From CAXXOK01 sp963675655 (GTDB lineage: Bacteria > Bacillota > Clostridia > Christensenellales > Aristaeellaceae), in NCBI GenBank assembly GCA_963675655.1, contig OY776489.1, forward strand, positions 1,426,001-1,490,000: a DNA stretch of 64,000 nucleotides, in the 5' to 3' direction. The notes beneath the pieces are model-generated. The model was given only the letters and a program-made list of their open reading frames with translations. It had not been told where the DNA came from and did not search any database. Position numbers and translations under genes: made by a program. Below, one piece after another: positions 56,032-64,000 of the stretch (positions are counted from its first letter, which is position 1; the number at the start of each line of letters is the position of its first letter).

Positions 56032-57447
56032 ATGAACAAATTTCGCAGAGTACTGGCCCTGCTGCTTAGCGTTTGCCTGAGTTTCTCGCTTGCGCTGGCC
56101 GAAGATGCCACCCAGAGTGTAACCGATGTAGCTACCGATGAGGTAACGCAGGCGGTTGCCACTGCCGATGTCGAACTGGCCGATACCGATGTGGTTGCCA
56201 CCGTAGCAGGCAGCGATGTTACCTGGGCGGAAGTCGCCAACTACTATCAGAGCCTGATAAACTACTATGGCGAGCCGGATGAAAGCATGGTTGATCTTTA
56301 CAAAGCCGTTGCCATGGAAGAAGCCGTAACCATGAAACTGGTTACGATTACCGCGACTGAAAACGGCCTGAATGATTACTCCCAGGACGAACTGGACGCG
56401 ATCTATGCCCAGTCTGATGCCGACTGGCAGGTCGCGCTGGATAATTATGTGGATTCCGCCTATGCACTGACGGATGAAAGCACCGAAGAGGAAAAGGCCA
56501 CCGCTTATGCCGAAGCCGAAGCCTACTATAGCAACCTTGGTTACAGCAAGGATATTCTCCGCCAGAATTATCTGGATAATGAAACCTACACCCGTGTGGA
56601 AAACTTCGTATGCCAGGGGCTGGAAGTGACCGACGACGAAGTGCAGGCGCAATATGATGCCAATGTAGAAAGCGATAAAGCGCTCTATGAGAATGATATC
56701 GATTCCTACGAGTATCAGATGATGCTGTATAACTACAATTATGCGGATGAAAAACCGTGGTATCACCCCAATGGTTACCGTTACGTAAAGCACATTCTGC
56801 TGAGCGTCGACGCTGAGCTGCTGGCTGCTTATACCGATCTGCAGGCCCGTTTGGAAGAGCAGATGGAAGCGGAAACCGCCACCGAAGACGACACGACGGA
56901 TGCGACTGCCGACACCACCGATGCTGCCGATACGACCGAGGAGACCCCGGTCACCGAAGCGGATGTGGACAATGCCAAGGCCAACATTCTCGCTTCCATT
57001 CAGGATAAAACCGATGAGATTTACGCCAAGATCAGCGAAGGCGCGGATTTTGACGAGTTGATTGCTCAGTACGCAGTCGATGCCGACGGCAATGCGACCG
57101 ATCCGGGCATGACCAGCGGCGATTATCCCGATGGGTATGAAGTGTCGCTGGCCTCCAGCAACTTTGTGCCGGAATTTGTAGCCGCTGCCTTCTCCGTGGA
57201 TGAGATTGGCGATGTCAGCGCGCCTTACGTAAGCGACTACGGCGTACACATCGTAAAATACGTTGGCGATGTGCCCTCCGGCGCTGTGGAACTGACCGAC
57301 GAGCTGAAAGAGAGCATCCGTGCCAGCCTGCTTGCCGACAAGCAGAGCGCAGCGATGGACGCTTGGCAGAGCGCGGCGGATATTCAGTACACCGGGTTGG
57401 TAAAGAGCTACGACGAGGTTGCAGCCGAAGAAGATACGGCTGAATAA
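56032..57447 (+). CDS. secreted peptidyl-prolyl isomerase, PrsA/SurA-like foldase
   Basis: 471 residues. Signal peptide MNKFRRVLALLLSVCLSF ending in an ALA cleavage site; the cysteine at position 15 is within the hydrophobic core and not a lipobox. A SurA/PrsA-type N-terminal helical domain (about 50-230) precedes a parvulin domain with RYVKHILLS at its start and FDELIAQYAVDADG, FVPEFVAAAFS and PYVSDYGVHIVKYVG near the end. A 50-residue linker rich in Asp, Thr, Glu and Ala interrupts the parvulin region around residue 285. It presumably helps fold exported proteins. ATG 56032 has AAAGGAAAGG upstream. Family PrsA proteins are usually lipoproteins, so free secretion is unusual. Confidence 0.87.
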   Translation: MNKFRRVLALLLSVCLSFSLALAEDATQSVTDVATDEVTQAVATADVELADTDVVATVAGSDVTWAEVANYYQSLINYYGEPDESMVDLYKAVAMEEAVTMKLVTITATENGLNDYSQDELDAIYAQSDADWQVALDNYVDSAYALTDESTEEEKATAYAEAEAYYSNLGYSKDILRQNYLDNETYTRVENFVCQGLEVTDDEVQAQYDANVESDKALYENDIDSYEYQMMLYNYNYADEKPWYHPNGYRYVKHILLSVDAELLAAYTDLQARLEEQMEAETATEDDTTDATADTTDAADTTEETPVTEADVDNAKANILASIQDKTDEIYAKISEGADFDELIAQYAVDADGNATDPGMTSGDYPDGYEVSLASSNFVPEFVAAAFSVDEIGDVSAPYVSDYGVHIVKYVGDVPSGAVELTDELKESIRASLLADKQSAAMDAWQSAADIQYTGLVKSYDEVAAEEDTAE

Positions 57448-57475
57448 GCCGCCAATTATCGCAAAGCAATATTGA

Positions 57476-57503
57476 ACGGGGCGCGGAAACGCGCCCCGTT
57501 TTT
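57476..57503 (+). terminator. terminator of the foldase gene
   Basis: ACGGGGCGCG pairs perfectly with CGCGCCCCGT around a GAAA tetraloop, followed by TTTTTG. Confidence 0.9.
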
Positions 57504-58225
57504 GCGTGAAATAAGCCGCGCGCATACAATAGGCTTGCGTTTACCGGCTTCGTTGTAAGCGCATGAACAATGGAAAACAAGAAACGCCTAAGCTTTCCAG
57601 AGGAGCGCGCATATCTCTTTTACAAACAGCAGAAAAGAGAAAGCGGCTTTCCGTTACCTTCTGTTGGGGTGAAAGCGACGGGCTCCGGCTATGTGCCGTT
57701 TACAAGCCGCTTCCCAAAAACGGCGGATACTGCCGTGCGATTGGGTTGCAGGGGAAAGAGCGCATTCGCAGTACTGGCCGGATAGGGGAGCAACATTTAT
57801 CATCTGCGCCAGCAGAGTGTTTGACTCGCAGTAAACAGTAAACGGTGATGCAGCGGATGGAGCCAATGGATGAAGCGCTGTCCCGAAAGGAATGCAATTT
57901 ACTGTGGCTGCCAATGCAGCGTATGGGCATGGCTCTATATTCATGATGGAGCTGCTGGAATAAGGGTAAGCGCCTTTTTGCGATCTATATAGTATTTTTC
58001 ATCGTAACAGACCAACGCAGCACACTGGAGCCGGTGATTTTGCTTGCGTTAACGGCATCCAAACCAAATGAAAGCCGGACGGCTCATGGCCGCCCGGCTG
58101 GTTAGGTGAACTATTCAATTAAAGGGTTCCCACTCCTGATCGAGGCTTGGTGCCTCACTTCCTGATGGGATTGTGCTCCAAACCGTGAAATCCTTTGATA
58201 ACCACAACCTGGAACCTTCTATGGG
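57504..58225. other. 720-bp region without a convincing gene
   Basis: Short open frames on both strands (57563-57944) lack ribosome binding sites and recognisable families. An AGCCGG...CCGGCT hairpin lies near 58076-58102. The region may hold decayed coding sequence, but I see nothing I can name. Confidence 0.4.
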
Positions 58226-58639
58226 TCATTCGTCGTCGAATTCCGCTTCCTTCTCAAAGTCTGTTTGAACGACCTCGATCAGCTTTTCGAGTAGTTCCTC
58301 ATCCTCAACGGGTACGAACTCTTCCGTTTCCTCGTCTTCCTCAGACTCTACAACCTGCATGATGTAGAGGTTCACAGGCTCTTCATCATCCTCGCAGGAG
58401 CTTTCGCACTCGCCGCAGTGGCAGCCGCATTCGTCCTCAGCTTGGGCGTCGCCCAACACAACGTATTCTTCTCCGTTGTAAAAGAAATAGCGAACGACTT
58501 GTAAAAGCACTTTATTGCCATCTTCATCGATACCCTCGATGAAATCCTGGCCTTCCATGTCTTCTGCGGCTGAACCACCTAGGGATTGATCTTCATCACT
58601 GTACAATGGTATCGCCCCACTTTCTGATCTACGTATCAC
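58226..58639 (-). CDS. DUF1292 protein with a cysteine/histidine cluster
   Basis: Up to 137 residues, very acidic. The central GQDFIEGIDEDGNKVLLQVVRYFFYNGEEYVVLGD matches DUF1292. It is followed by ECGCHCGECESSC, five cysteines and a histidine in thirteen residues, within what is normally a plain acidic loop, then YIMQVVESEEDEETEEF and an acidic tail. The cluster could bind zinc or iron-sulfur. The start is uncertain: GTG 58639 lacks a ribosome binding site, and TTG 58606 or ATG 58558 are options. The gene lies behind a long structured leader and a consensus promoter. Confidence 0.75.
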   Translation of the reverse strand: MIRRSESGAIPLYSDEDQSLGGSAAEDMEGQDFIEGIDEDGNKVLLQVVRYFFYNGEEYVVLGDAQAEDECGCHCGECESSCEDDEEPVNLYIMQVVESEEDEETEEFVPVEDEELLEKLIEVVQTDFEKEAEFDDE

Positions 58640-58846
58640 GCTTGCAATACGGTTTCACCGTTCCGTCTTTACGGCTTAGTGACCGCCGTACCCTTACGCC
58701 GCTCGGTGCGCCGGAAGGCTATCCGCGGCGTATTCCTTGCACCGTGCGCACCACGCCCATTGCCGGAGTCGCCGTGTCAAAACATCCTGCAATCATCCGG
58801 GGTACCTGCGTGATGGGGATCAAGCTGGTTGCCTGTCCCTTCCGGT
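58640..58846 (-). promoter_or_regulatory. structured 5' leader of the second DUF1292 gene
   Basis: About 200 nt of leader on the minus strand. Starting near the promoter, GTACC can pair with GGTAC downstream; then come ACGCCGC/GCGGCGT, TACGGC/GCCGTA and ACGGT/ACCGT hairpins close to the gene. There is no convincing upstream reading frame. No known leader class is recognised. Confidence 0.4.
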
Positions 58847-58852
58847 ACTGTC

Positions 58853-58881
58853 ATTATACCCGAACGAGCCGGATTCGTAAA
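58853..58881 (-). promoter_or_regulatory. promoter of the second DUF1292 gene
   Basis: On the minus strand TTTACG (58881-58876), a 17-bp spacer and TATAAT (58858-58853). Confidence 0.65.
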
Positions 58882-59043
58882 CCCTTTTGCGGAAGATTTT
58901 ACTATTGAATTTGCCTTGCGGAAGTGGTAACATTAATGTGTTGGGGTGTTTTTCCCCGCTGTTTGTGCCTCGCCCTTGCCGGATAAACCGGTTTGTGTGC
59001 AGAGGCTTTGCTTATGCTTTAGCGCCGGAAAGCGTAAAAACGA

Positions 59044-59262
59044 TCAGGCTTCCGGCGGATTGGTCTTTTTGCGCAGGGGGTGCACGGTGCCGTCTGCCTC
59101 GCGGATGGAAACGCACTTGAGCGTGTCTTCCAGCCCGGCGCGGAAACCGGCAATGTACTCGCGCCGCAGTTGCGCCTGCTCGTCCTTTTCGGCGGCAGTC
59201 AGGGCGCGCTCCCGGCTCAAACGAGCCAATTCGTTAATGCGAAGGATCTTTTCGTGTTCCAT
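59044..59262 (-). CDS. DUF896 (YnzC-like) protein
   Basis: 72 residues from the ATG at 59262 (AAAGGAG five bases upstream). The N-terminal helices ILRINELARLSRERALTAAEKDEQAQLRREYIAGFR are the signature of DUF896/UPF0291, a small two-helix family linked in Bacillus to the SOS region; its biochemical role is unclear. The C-terminal part has basic residues (HPLRKKTNPPEA). Only 31 bp separate its start from that of the divergent GNAT gene. Confidence 0.88.
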   Translation of the reverse strand: MEHEKILRINELARLSRERALTAAEKDEQAQLRREYIAGFRAGLEDTLKCVSIREADGTVHPLRKKTNPPEA

Positions 59263-59293
59263 AGGGACTCCTTTCGAAAGGGAGAAATAGGGT

Positions 59294-59713
59294 ATGATTG
59301 AGGGAAAATGGTTTGCGCAGGGCAGCGACATTGCAAAACCGCTGGCAATACGCCAAACGGTGCTGGGCCGCGGCCGCGACGCGGTGGATGATGTAGCCCA
59401 GCAAGTGGTAGTATACCACGAAAACACGCCCGCGGGTACCGCGCGCCTGTGGTGGAGCGACGGTGTGTTTATACTGGGGGATGTGTGCGTATTGCCGCAA
59501 TACCGGCATCGGGGCTACGGTGATTTGCTCGTGCGCCTTTTACTGTACAAAGCGCTTACCCATAACGCGCAGAGCGTGGCGCTTTTCAGCCCCAAAGACT
59601 GCGTGGCTTTCTTCGCCCGCTACGGCTTTACCGCCGGGGAAGAGGGCGATGTGGTGCGTATGCAGCTTAACGCAAAGGACATTTGCCTAAGCTGCCGCCA
59701 CGCAAAGGCGTAA
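59294..59713 (+). CDS. GNAT N-acetyltransferase
   Basis: 139 residues from the ATG at 59294 (AAAGGGAG upstream). GNAT motif A is GDVCVLPQYRHRGYGDLLVRLLLYKAL with the Q/R-x-x-G-x-G/A acetyl-CoA loop; motif B is VALFSPKDCVAFFARYGF. The short core and the C-terminal CLSCRHAKA, which adds a CxxC, set it apart. The substrate is unknown. It is divergent from the DUF896 gene with almost no intergenic space. Confidence 0.85.
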   Translation: MIEGKWFAQGSDIAKPLAIRQTVLGRGRDAVDDVAQQVVVYHENTPAGTARLWWSDGVFILGDVCVLPQYRHRGYGDLLVRLLLYKALTHNAQSVALFSPKDCVAFFARYGFTAGEEGDVVRMQLNAKDICLSCRHAKA

Positions 59714-59857
59714 CCCGGCTGACATAGGCTACCGCGGAGAATACACATACAAAGCTGTGCATTTGCCGCCGGTTGCCCAAACGGGAAAACCGGGGGACAC
59801 CTGCAAAGTAGGGCATACCCGCCTTATCGGCTTGATAAACCTGTTATCTAAACATTC

Positions 59858-59887
59858 CGGCGCTTGGAAGCATCCAGCGCCGTTTTT
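59858..59887 (+). terminator. terminator of the GNAT gene
   Basis: CGGCGC-TGGA pairs with TCCA-GCGCCG around AGCA, with one bulged T, followed by TTTTTG. It ends two bases before the stop of the convergent NAGPA gene. Confidence 0.75.
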
Positions 59888-59888
59888 G

Positions 59889-60773
59889 TTACCAGTTAAT
59901 CGGGTCAACCGTCGTGGCGAAATAGATAATATCGCTTACGCTCCGTTCGTTGGCTTCGGATTTATCGTTGTAAATCTGTCCGTTGAGCACCATGGTGGCG
60001 CTGTTGCCGCCGTCCAGATTATAGGCCTGCGTGCAGCCCAGATCGGCCATAAAGCCGGCCAGTGTTTCCAGCGTAACACCGGCGCTGTCGTCGCTGCGGC
60101 CATCCGCCACTACGCATACATAGTGTAATTCGCTGATTTGGCCGATGGCGGAACGCGGGTTTAAGTAATGCGGGGCGAAGCTGTACTTTTCGGGTATTTC
60201 CTGCTGCTCGCCGTCTATCACCAGCGCCGGACCAAAGCTGAACACATTGCGAATGTCCATGGCGCCCGCCAGATAGAAATCCAGCATGTCCAGATTATCG
60301 CGCTTTACGATGTGGAAATCCCCGTTGGCGTCGATGAGCAATACATCATACAAGCTGCTGCTTTTGGTGCGCAGGGTTTCGCCCTGCCGGATTACCAGCC
60401 CGTAATCCCGCTGGATGTAATCATCTCCGTTCATGGCCAGCACGGCATTGTAGTACTGCGCCATGGTGGTAATTTTGGTGCCGCTGCGGCCAAGCGTGGT
60501 AGCCAGCCCCGTACGGATTTGGCTGGGGTGGGACAGCGTAATATCCGCAACGAAGAAATTGGCGTCTGCGCGGCGGACGGTTGAAATATCAATGCGTAAG
60601 GAAGAATCATAATAGCCGGTTTCGGTATAATCTTCCGGGTTGGGGGCGTAGCCGGGCGCATCGTCCCAGTCCAGCGGAGAAACGGACGTGGTCACGTCGG
60701 CGGTGGCGGAGCCCATGAACAGTACACAGGCAAGCAGGATGGATAAATAGATGTGCAGAGATCGGGCTTGCAT
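59889..60773 (-). CDS. exported phosphodiester glycosidase (NAGPA-domain) protein 1
   Basis: 294 residues from the ATG at 60773 (AAAGGAG upstream). A signal peptide (SLHIYLSILLACVLFMGSAT) precedes a NAGPA/DUF2233 domain: FFVADITLSHPSQIRTGLAT, YNAVLAMNGDDYI, FGPALVIDGEQQEIP, NPRSAIGQ and the end motif CTQAYNLDGGNSATMVLNG. NAGPA-type proteins cleave phosphodiester-linked sugars, suggesting action on wall or capsule glycopolymers. It forms a tandem with a paralogue upstream, and a glycosyltransferase gene precedes both. Confidence 0.88.
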   Translation of the reverse strand: MQARSLHIYLSILLACVLFMGSATADVTTSVSPLDWDDAPGYAPNPEDYTETGYYDSSLRIDISTVRRADANFFVADITLSHPSQIRTGLATTLGRSGTKITTMAQYYNAVLAMNGDDYIQRDYGLVIRQGETLRTKSSSLYDVLLIDANGDFHIVKRDNLDMLDFYLAGAMDIRNVFSFGPALVIDGEQQEIPEKYSFAPHYLNPRSAIGQISELHYVCVVADGRSDDSAGVTLETLAGFMADLGCTQAYNLDGGNSATMVLNGQIYNDKSEANERSVSDIIYFATTVDPINW

Positions 60774-60886
60774 AGCGACACTCCTTTCCAGAGAAGGGCG
60801 GCGTGTGGGAAGCAGGCGGATGCCTGCTGTTTGCCGCCGGAGGGCATACAAAGGGACTGTACCCGTATTTTGCCTTTCTTAACCGC

Positions 60887-61741
60887 TTAACTTTCGGTGA
60901 TGCCGGTGCCGAAATAGAGTATATCACTGATGTCGCGCTCGCTGTCCCCGCTGACGGTGTTATACACTTCGCCGTGGAACAGTAGCGTGCTGCTGCCGCC
61001 GCCATCCAGGTTATAGGCGACTTCGCAGCCCAGATTGCCCATAAACTGGGCCAGCTGCTTGTGGGTTACGCCGCGGCTTTCATCCTGCCGTCCGTCCACC
61101 ACCACCAGCACATAGCTTAGCTCCCCGATTTGGCCGATGGCGCTGCGGGGGCTGCGATCCTGCGGGGCAAAGCCGTAGCTGTTATATACGGTTTGCACTT
61201 CGCCGTCCATAACCAGTACGGGGCCGAAATAAAAGCACTGGGCGACTGTGTAATTGGTCAACGCGGAGGCAAGCGTTTTAGCGGTGGGCTTGCGTACGGC
61301 GTGAAAATTGCCGTCCGTATCGATGACCAGATAATCAAGCGATGTGGCCGTGGATTTGCGCAGCGTAAGCCCCTGCCGGATAATATAGCCTTTGCTGCGG
61401 TACAGGTAGTTATCGCCGTTGATGCCGACCACCGCGTTATACGCGCGCCCGATCAGGCTGGCGACCGATTTACCGTCTTCGCCCGGCTCGCAGGATAGCG
61501 CTGTACGCAGTTGGCTCGGGTCCGCGATTTCCACATGGGCGACGTGGTAAATGCTGTTGTCCTGCGTAATATCCTCAATCCATACATGCAGGGTATCGTC
61601 CAGATATTCATGGTCGCTCAGGTAGCCGCTTTCACCTGCGGCAGGCGCGGGAGAAAGATCCAACGGCAGGGTTTCCGCCGTAGCCGCTGCCGTGCTGAGC
61701 AGCACGCAGGCCGAAAGGAAAAGGGTTACGAGTTTGCGCAT
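60887..61741 (-). CDS. exported phosphodiester glycosidase (NAGPA-domain) protein 2
   Basis: 284 residues with an ATA-type cleavable signal peptide (VTLFLSACVLLSTAAATAE). The NAGPA domain shows VAHVEIADPSQLRTALSCEP, YNAVVGINGDNYLYRS, YFGPVLVMDGEVQTVYNSYG, RSPRSAIGQIGEL and CEVAYNLDGGGSSTLLFHGE, closely matching paralogue 1 downstream. The two copies are separated by 113 bp and probably arose by duplication. The GT2-GtrA gene ends 18 bp upstream of this start, so all three genes likely form an operon for surface glycan synthesis and editing. Confidence 0.88.
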   Translation of the reverse strand: MRKLVTLFLSACVLLSTAAATAETLPLDLSPAPAAGESGYLSDHEYLDDTLHVWIEDITQDNSIYHVAHVEIADPSQLRTALSCEPGEDGKSVASLIGRAYNAVVGINGDNYLYRSKGYIIRQGLTLRKSTATSLDYLVIDTDGNFHAVRKPTAKTLASALTNYTVAQCFYFGPVLVMDGEVQTVYNSYGFAPQDRSPRSAIGQIGELSYVLVVVDGRQDESRGVTHKQLAQFMGNLGCEVAYNLDGGGSSTLLFHGEVYNTVSGDSERDISDILYFGTGITES

Positions 61742-61759
61742 GGCTTGCCTCCGTAGGGT

Positions 61760-62905
61760 TCAGGGTTGTACAGGCAGTTTGTTGTGCCCGCCAAACACCC
61801 AGCGCCGCTGGATATAATAGCTGAGGAAAAACAGCATGATATCCACCGGCATTTTGATAAAGTTATCGCTCCAGCCGAACCATACATGCAGGCTGCTGGT
61901 CAGCCATGCAGACAGGCCCAAAATGACCACAACGGTAACGGCATACCGCCAGAAGGACGCGCCGATGCGCATACGGCTGGCAAATACATATTTGCGGTTG
62001 ACTAAAAAGTTGAATGTGGAACTGACGATGCGCGCCAGCCCTGCTGCCAGCCCGATACGCGCGATAAACCGGAACGGCACAAAGCCGATGGTTACATCCA
62101 GCCCGGGTGCGTAGGCGCGCAGCAGGTTGTTCAGCAGCAGGTAAATGGCGTAATCCACCAAAAAACTGAGCAGCGATACGGCAATAAACCGGAAAAAACG
62201 GGACAAAATCACCCGGTAAATACGCCAGCTGTCGCGCACGGGGTTGAAGTGGCTGCCTTCGTTGTTGTTTTCATATACGGTTTCGATGGGGAGAAACCAC
62301 ATAGGTATCCGGTCGGTCGCGCAATCGATGAGTTGGTTCATCTCATACTCGTAGCGGTCGCCGGAAGTTTGCAAAAACCGTTCCAGCAGCGTACGGGGAA
62401 AACCGCGCAGCCCCGTTTGCGTATCGGGCACCTGCTGGCCGTACAAAAGGCGGAACACCGTGCTGGTGATATGGTTGCCCTTGCGGCTTTTCCAGGGCAC
62501 GTGGGGTTGGTTAAAATCCCGACTGCCCAGCAGCAGCGCGTCTTCCTCCTGCATGCGCAGCGCCTCGGCCATGCGCAGGGCATCCGATACGGTATGCTGA
62601 CCGTCGCTGTCGACGGTGAGGACGTAATGGTACTGCGGGCAGTCGGTCTGCAGGTAGGCAAGCCCCTGCCGGATCGCATACCCTTTGCCGCGGTTGGGCA
62701 GGTAGCGGATCACCTGTACACCCTCGTCGCCATCGCGGCTTAAGGATTCAAAAATATCGTCATAGGCCTCACCGGAACCATCGTCCACAACGACGACTTT
62801 GCCAAAACCGGCTTCTAGAAGCGCATCCACATAGGGAGGCAGTTTCTGGTCGGGCTCGTAGCTGGGAATCAGAACAGCTACATCCGCTGCGGGGACTTTT
62901 GGCAT
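61760..62905 (-). CDS. GT2 glycosyltransferase fused to a GtrA-like membrane domain
   Basis: 381 residues. The N-terminal 235 residues are a GT-A family 2 transferase (VAVLIPSYEPDQKL, VVVVDDGSG, VLTVDSDGQHTVSDAL with the DxD, LLLGSRDF, TQTGLRGFP) like polyprenyl-phosphate sugar transferases. The rest is a four-helix GtrA domain (FIAVSLLSFLVDYAIYLLLNNLL, then VSSTFNFLVNRKYVF). GtrA proteins are thought to help flip undecaprenyl-phosphate sugars, so the fusion could make and translocate a lipid-linked sugar for wall glycan decoration. ATG 62905 follows AGGAAGGGAAG. Confidence 0.9.
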   Translation of the reverse strand: MPKVPAADVAVLIPSYEPDQKLPPYVDALLEAGFGKVVVVDDGSGEAYDDIFESLSRDGDEGVQVIRYLPNRGKGYAIRQGLAYLQTDCPQYHYVLTVDSDGQHTVSDALRMAEALRMQEEDALLLGSRDFNQPHVPWKSRKGNHITSTVFRLLYGQQVPDTQTGLRGFPRTLLERFLQTSGDRYEYEMNQLIDCATDRIPMWFLPIETVYENNNEGSHFNPVRDSWRIYRVILSRFFRFIAVSLLSFLVDYAIYLLLNNLLRAYAPGLDVTIGFVPFRFIARIGLAAGLARIVSSTFNFLVNRKYVFASRMRIGASFWRYAVTVVVILGLSAWLTSSLHVWFGWSDNFIKMPVDIMLFFLSYYIQRRWVFGGHNKLPVQP

Positions 62906-63016
62906 GTTGTAACTTCCCTTCCTTTATCGTAGCGAATCATCGCATCGATTGGCATTTATAGCGGCAGCGGCCTTAGCTAGCTGCCGCGGTGAAACCTGCC
63001 GCGCAGGTAAAGACGA

Positions 63017-64000
63017 CTAGGTGTTCATGTACGTATCCAGATAATCGGTTAAAAGCGGGGACCAATCCTCTCCAGTATCCATACGCAGTAAGGTTTCAAA
63101 ATCTTCCCGCGTGGTCAATGCAAAGGCGTAGGTTTGGTAGTAGTGCGCCAAAAACGCATCCAGTCCGCCATTCATCGCGGTATCAAGCGCGCATAGCGCT
63201 GCTGCGCCGCGCGCGGTAACCACCAGCGTGTATTCGCTCCAATCGCTGAAATAATCCACCGGACTGCCCGGCGTTACTCCCCGTGCGACGGTGACGCGCA
63301 GGGAAGAATCCACCAGCGAATACTGTAAATCCGCACGGGCGGATGCGCCGTTTTGGGCTTCCCAGTAATCCAGCAGGGAGAACGCGGCGAGCGCATCGGC
63401 TTGCCACGCCTGGTTGAACCCGTCTATCCCCACGATGGCGGCCCACCATTGCTTGGCGACTGTGCGCGCTATGGTACGGGTGAGCGCCTCGCCGCCCGCC
63501 GCCAGCTGATCGCTGGCAACCATGCAAAGGCCGGGGTACGTAGCGGTATCAAAGGGCAGATCGGCCTGACACAGCGATAAAGTGGGATACGGATAGGCGC
63601 CGTAGCACGCGGTGTAACTTTCCAGCGCTTTGCGCGCGGTGGCAAGCATCGCTTCGGCATCCTTTACCGTGCGGGCATAGGCCTGCACCAGCACGCCGTT
63701 TTGCAGGACTTGCGCACGCTGGTACCCGGCGCTCAGGCACAGGGCAAAATCCCGTACGGCGGGAGCGCTGATTGTGGTGAGGGTCTGCCCGTCCGCCGCG
63801 GCTTCGCTCGCCGCGGTGCCGGTGCTGGCGACAGTATATGCCTGCGGGGCGGTGATCTGCACGGTGTAGTTGCGGCACTGGCTAATGAACGGCTCGCCGA
63901 TGGAGCTGTATTCATCCGTGCGATATGCGCCGTCTACCCACGGGGAGGGAATAACAAACGTATTGCCCAGTGCCCAAATGCCGCCGCTTTCCCCAAAGCG
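63017..64000 (-). CDS. M1 peptidase-like protein without the zinc site (partial)
   Basis: The frame is open to the window edge, so the N-terminus is missing. The visible 327 residues look like the catalytic half of an M1 (gluzincin) peptidase: TYPGLCMVASDQLA, then IARTVAKQWWAAIVGIDGFNQAWQADALAAFSLLDYWE. In active M1 enzymes this reads HExxHQWW...WLDEGLAxY; here both histidines and the glutamate are replaced (ARTVAKQWW) and the downstream glutamate is lost. It is therefore probably a non-catalytic binding or structural relative. The C-terminal segment (EDFETLLRMDTGEDWSPLLTDYLD) is usual for the family. Its start is beyond position 64000. Confidence 0.8.
   Translation of the reverse strand, partial: RFGESGGIWALGNTFVIPSPWVDGAYRTDEYSSIGEPFISQCRNYTVQITAPQAYTVASTGTAASEAAADGQTLTTISAPAVRDFALCLSAGYQRAQVLQNGVLVQAYARTVKDAEAMLATARKALESYTACYGAYPYPTLSLCQADLPFDTATYPGLCMVASDQLAAGGEALTRTIARTVAKQWWAAIVGIDGFNQAWQADALAAFSLLDYWEAQNGASARADLQYSLVDSSLRVTVARGVTPGSPVDYFSDWSEYTLVVTARGAAALCALDTAMNGGLDAFLAHYYQTYAFALTTREDFETLLRMDTGEDWSPLLTDYLDTYMNT

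Noticed and set aside
55363..57525. A 720-codon open frame on the minus strand across the foldase gene
   Set aside because: Only its last 163 codons encode a recognisable product (L,D-transpeptidase). The rest is antisense to a clear foldase gene with signal peptide, ribosome binding site and terminator, and has no family features.
57563..57944. Several 70-96 codon frames after the foldase gene
   Set aside because: They overlap each other on both strands, lack ribosome binding sites and show no recognisable domain.

Overview
The window looks like a chromosomal segment of a GC-rich Clostridia-type bacterium (Bacillota). This rests on the 16S/23S rRNA sequence, consensus TTGACA/TATAAT promoters, strong AGGAGG ribosome binding sites, rho-independent terminators, and families such as IreB, RuvX, DUF1292, DUF896, rubrerythrin and QueH. 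A Christensenellales-like gut lineage is my guess only. Several exported proteins (two solute-binding proteins, a PrsA-like foldase) have signal peptides without a lipobox cysteine, which is unusual for a monoderm.

Layout. 1-8055: a SemiSWEET-like gene, then a roughly 370-nt highly structured RNA with its own promoter and terminator, then a tightly overlapping polyamine operon (speD, speA, speE, speB, carboxynorspermidine dehydrogenase, nspC). 8144-23665: a GGDEF-EAL protein, a DUF364 protein, a GT4 glycosyltransferase, rubrerythrin, a CHAP amidase, queH, two frameshifted genes, an amino-acid kinase, a MATE pump and two tandem polytopic membrane paralogues. 23910-29372: an rrn operon (16S-23S-5S-tRNA-Asn) with an odd repeat-bounded insert before 5S. 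29373-36053: an MFS (OFA) transporter in AT-richer DNA, an unknown small protein, and a malEFG-like sugar ABC importer without its ATPase. 36421-40594: a PAS-GGDEF-HD-GYP sensor, an ABM-fold protein and a zinc alcohol dehydrogenase. 40945-49751: a full D-allose-type locus (alsB-alsA-alsC-alsE-alsK-rpiB) with a divergent second ROK kinase and an AraC-type orphan response regulator. One 46-bp element lies just upstream of the -35 of both alsB and the regulator gene. 49801-53711: a candidate structured RNA, a DUF4256 protein, an exported protein, a broken rhaM, a second candidate RNA with a 9-bp pseudoknot, and rhaD. 53879-57503: the conserved ireB-ruvX-DUF1292 trio, an L,D-transpeptidase and a PrsA-like foldase. 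58226-64000: a second DUF1292 protein with a cysteine cluster, DUF896, a GNAT enzyme, two tandem NAGPA-domain proteins, a GT2-GtrA fusion, and the C-terminal part of an M1-like protein that has lost its zinc-binding residues.

Main points. The strongest candidate for something undescribed is the 1277-1648 RNA. An 11-bp helix closes a multi-hairpin junction, and a terminator 60 bp before speD has a possible competing antiterminator, so a ligand-sensing attenuator for polyamine genes is a testable idea. Also notable: both known spermidine routes in one operon, a putative shared operator of the allose regulon controlled by a response regulator lacking its phospho-acceptor aspartate, a terminator-associated intergenic repeat family, and several decaying genes.
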